In this document: in pieces, positions 5,871 through 7,040 of the stretch | How the letters are laid out: each line of letters opens with the position of its first letter | How positions within the stretch are numbered: position 1 is the stretch's first letter | NCBI GenBank assembly: GCA_900553415.1 | Contig: USDH01000080.1 | Location: forward strand, 1-7,040 | DNA from: an uncultured Collinsella sp. | GTDB lineage: Bacteria > Actinomycetota > Coriobacteriia > Coriobacteriales > Coriobacteriaceae | Direction: 5' to 3' | DNA length: 7,040 nt | Notes under the pieces: model-generated | Databases searched by the model: none | The model's input: the letters and a program-made list of their open reading frames with translations, nothing else | Told to the model about the DNA's origin: nothing | Program-made: the position numbers and the translations under genes

Positions 5871-7040
5871 ATGGCGCAGGGGACGTTTGTGCAGGCGCTT
5901 CGCAAAGAGGCGGCGTTGAGCGGCACCTTTATGAAGGGGCGTTCGCTCATGCTCAACGGCGCCGTGCTGTCGATCGAGGACAGCGGCTCGCGCTTCTCCA
6001 AAAACGTGACGGTCGAGGGCTCGGTGCGCGGTTCGCGCGGCGACCTGTACAAGACGCACGTGGCGCTCGACATGGACGAGCACGAGGTGATTGACTACGA
6101 CTGCGATTGCCCCGCCGCCTATCGTTACCCCGGTATGTGCAAGCACGCTATTGCCACGGCTCTGGCGTATTTGGATGCCAGCGGCGCCGAGCCCGTCGAA
6201 GGTTTTCGCACGCCGGTCCGCACGTTTACGGCGCAGCCGAAACAGCCCGCGCGCACCGCGCCCAAAGCGCCAGCCGTCAACCCCAACTTTCCCTTTCCAG
6301 CGCCCGTCCCCACGAGCCCCAGCCTCATGGCGGCGCTCTCCGATCTTTCGGACGCGCGCATGGATGAGCTGGCGAGCATGCGCCGCAAGCTTGCCGGTGC
6401 CGTTGATCCCGACGCCCCCAAAGCGGCGTTGGAGCCTTCGTTGGTGCCGTACTACAATCCGCTGTTCGCCGACCGCTTTAACTGGGCGCTCGAGTTTCGC
6501 ATTCGCTGCGGTTCGGTGTCCTACGTGGTTAAGGATATCGACGGCATGGCCGACGCCTATGTCCGAGGCGGTACGTTCTCGTACGGCAAGAAGCTCACGT
6601 TTGTCCATACGCCCGAAGCCTTCGAAGACGTGTCGACAAAGCTGCTCAACCTTGTCGTGACGACAGTTGCCTATCTCGATGACATCACAAGCTCGCGTTC
6701 GGCGTCGTACGACTTTGCCCGCAGCGGTTTTGTCGCCGAGCGTCAGTTACCGCTGTCCGAGCATAGCATCGTATATGTGCTGGACCTGTTGCGCGGCAAG
6801 ACTATCTCTTTTGAGCCCGCCTGGTCGCGGGGGACGACGACGCATCGCACCTATGACGTGGCGGTTGAGATGCCTCCGGAAGGGGAGGACGAGGCGCTGT
6901 CTAAGCGCCCACCGCTCCTTGCCGCCAAAATCGCGCAGGAAGCTTTCCGCAAATCGGATCTGTTCTGCCGAGGCGAAAAAGCCGGTGCAGATGCCGTCGA
7001 ATTTGATTTGAAGCTGTCTCCAGTGCGCGGCAAAGGCTTT
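5871..7040 (+). CDS. SWIM zinc-finger protein, probable N-terminal part of a SNF2-family DEAD/DEAH helicase (3'-truncated)
   Basis: The frame is open from ATG 5871 to the last base, 390 codons with no stop, so the gene continues beyond the window. Residues 78-92 form a SWIM zinc finger of the pattern CxC-x9-CxH (C78, C80, C90, H92, in DCDCP...GMCKHA). In bacteria this motif commonly sits at the N-terminus of large SNF2-type helicases, where it probably binds DNA or protein. Residues about 112-150 are a Pro/Ala/Lys-rich flexible linker. From about residue 155 a folded region follows (LVPYYNPLFADRF, WALEFRIRCG, DIDGMADAY) that resembles the bacterial SNF2-associated region, although I assign this from context rather than a clear signature. 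Helicase motifs (Walker A, DEAH) are not in view, so the SNF2 part is inferred from the family. Codon use matches dnaE. The alternative is a stand-alone SWIM protein without the helicase. Confidence 0.75.
   Translation, partial: MAQGTFVQALRKEAALSGTFMKGRSLMLNGAVLSIEDSGSRFSKNVTVEGSVRGSRGDLYKTHVALDMDEHEVIDYDCDCPAAYRYPGMCKHAIATALAYLDASGAEPVEGFRTPVRTFTAQPKQPARTAPKAPAVNPNFPFPAPVPTSPSLMAALSDLSDARMDELASMRRKLAGAVDPDAPKAALEPSLVPYYNPLFADRFNWALEFRIRCGSVSYVVKDIDGMADAYVRGGTFSYGKKLTFVHTPEAFEDVSTKLLNLVVTTVAYLDDITSSRSASYDFARSGFVAERQLPLSEHSIVYVLDLLRGKTISFEPAWSRGTTTHRTYDVAVEMPPEGEDEALSKRPPLLAAKIAQEAFRKSDLFCRGEKAGADAVEFDLKLSPVRGKGF

Noticed and set aside
2435..6073. Uninterrupted 1,212-codon open frame on the minus strand, opposite dnaE
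   Set aside because: It is antisense to dnaE and the start of the SWIM gene. GC-rich codon bias removes stops from the opposite strand, and its sequence is Leu/Val/Gly/His-rich with no recognisable domain order. The plus strand has clear catalytic motifs throughout.
6091..6660. Arg/Pro/Ser-rich open frames of 189 and 114 codons within 6091-7011
   Set aside because: They are out-of-frame shadows of the SWIM gene, whose frame has the zinc-finger motif, a strong ribosome binding site and normal codon use.

Overview
The window is strongly GC-rich, with C/G-biased third codon positions and short intergenic gaps. All genes that can be supported lie on the plus strand. Base composition and the character of the proteins suggest a high-GC gut actinobacterium, most plausibly of class Coriobacteriia (Collinsella-like). 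The proteins behind this are a DnaE with a long PHP insertion and a divergent fingers segment, an AddA-like helicase-nuclease, and a SWIM-type helicase. The taxonomic call is inference from protein character, not from a database search.

Layout. Bases 1-1873 hold the 3' part of a UvrD/AddA-type helicase-nuclease gene; its start is upstream of the window. Bases 1874-2049 are the only sizeable intergenic gap. The gap contains a long, nearly perfect inverted repeat (1886-1948), then a weak candidate promoter and a ribosome binding site for the next gene. Bases 2050-5842 are dnaE, the catalytic subunit of DNA polymerase III. As written here it is split by one frameshift near 2509: the first 153 codons are in one frame and the remaining roughly 1110 codons in another, and the conserved residues expected at the junction are missing. 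From base 5871, 28 bases after dnaE and with a strong ribosome binding site, a third gene runs open to the end of the window. Its 390 visible codons encode an N-terminal SWIM zinc finger and a downstream region that fits the N-terminal part of a bacterial SNF2-family helicase; the helicase core is not in view.

The three genes form a DNA replication and repair neighbourhood: double-strand-break end processing, chromosomal replication, and a DNA-translocase-type protein. The close dnaE-SWIM spacing suggests co-transcription. The addA-dnaE junction is separated by the hairpin and probably starts a new transcript. I found no mobile element, CRISPR array, RNA gene or novel defence system. The most notable points are the frameshift in what should be an essential gene, the long palindrome, and lineage-type insertions in DnaE.
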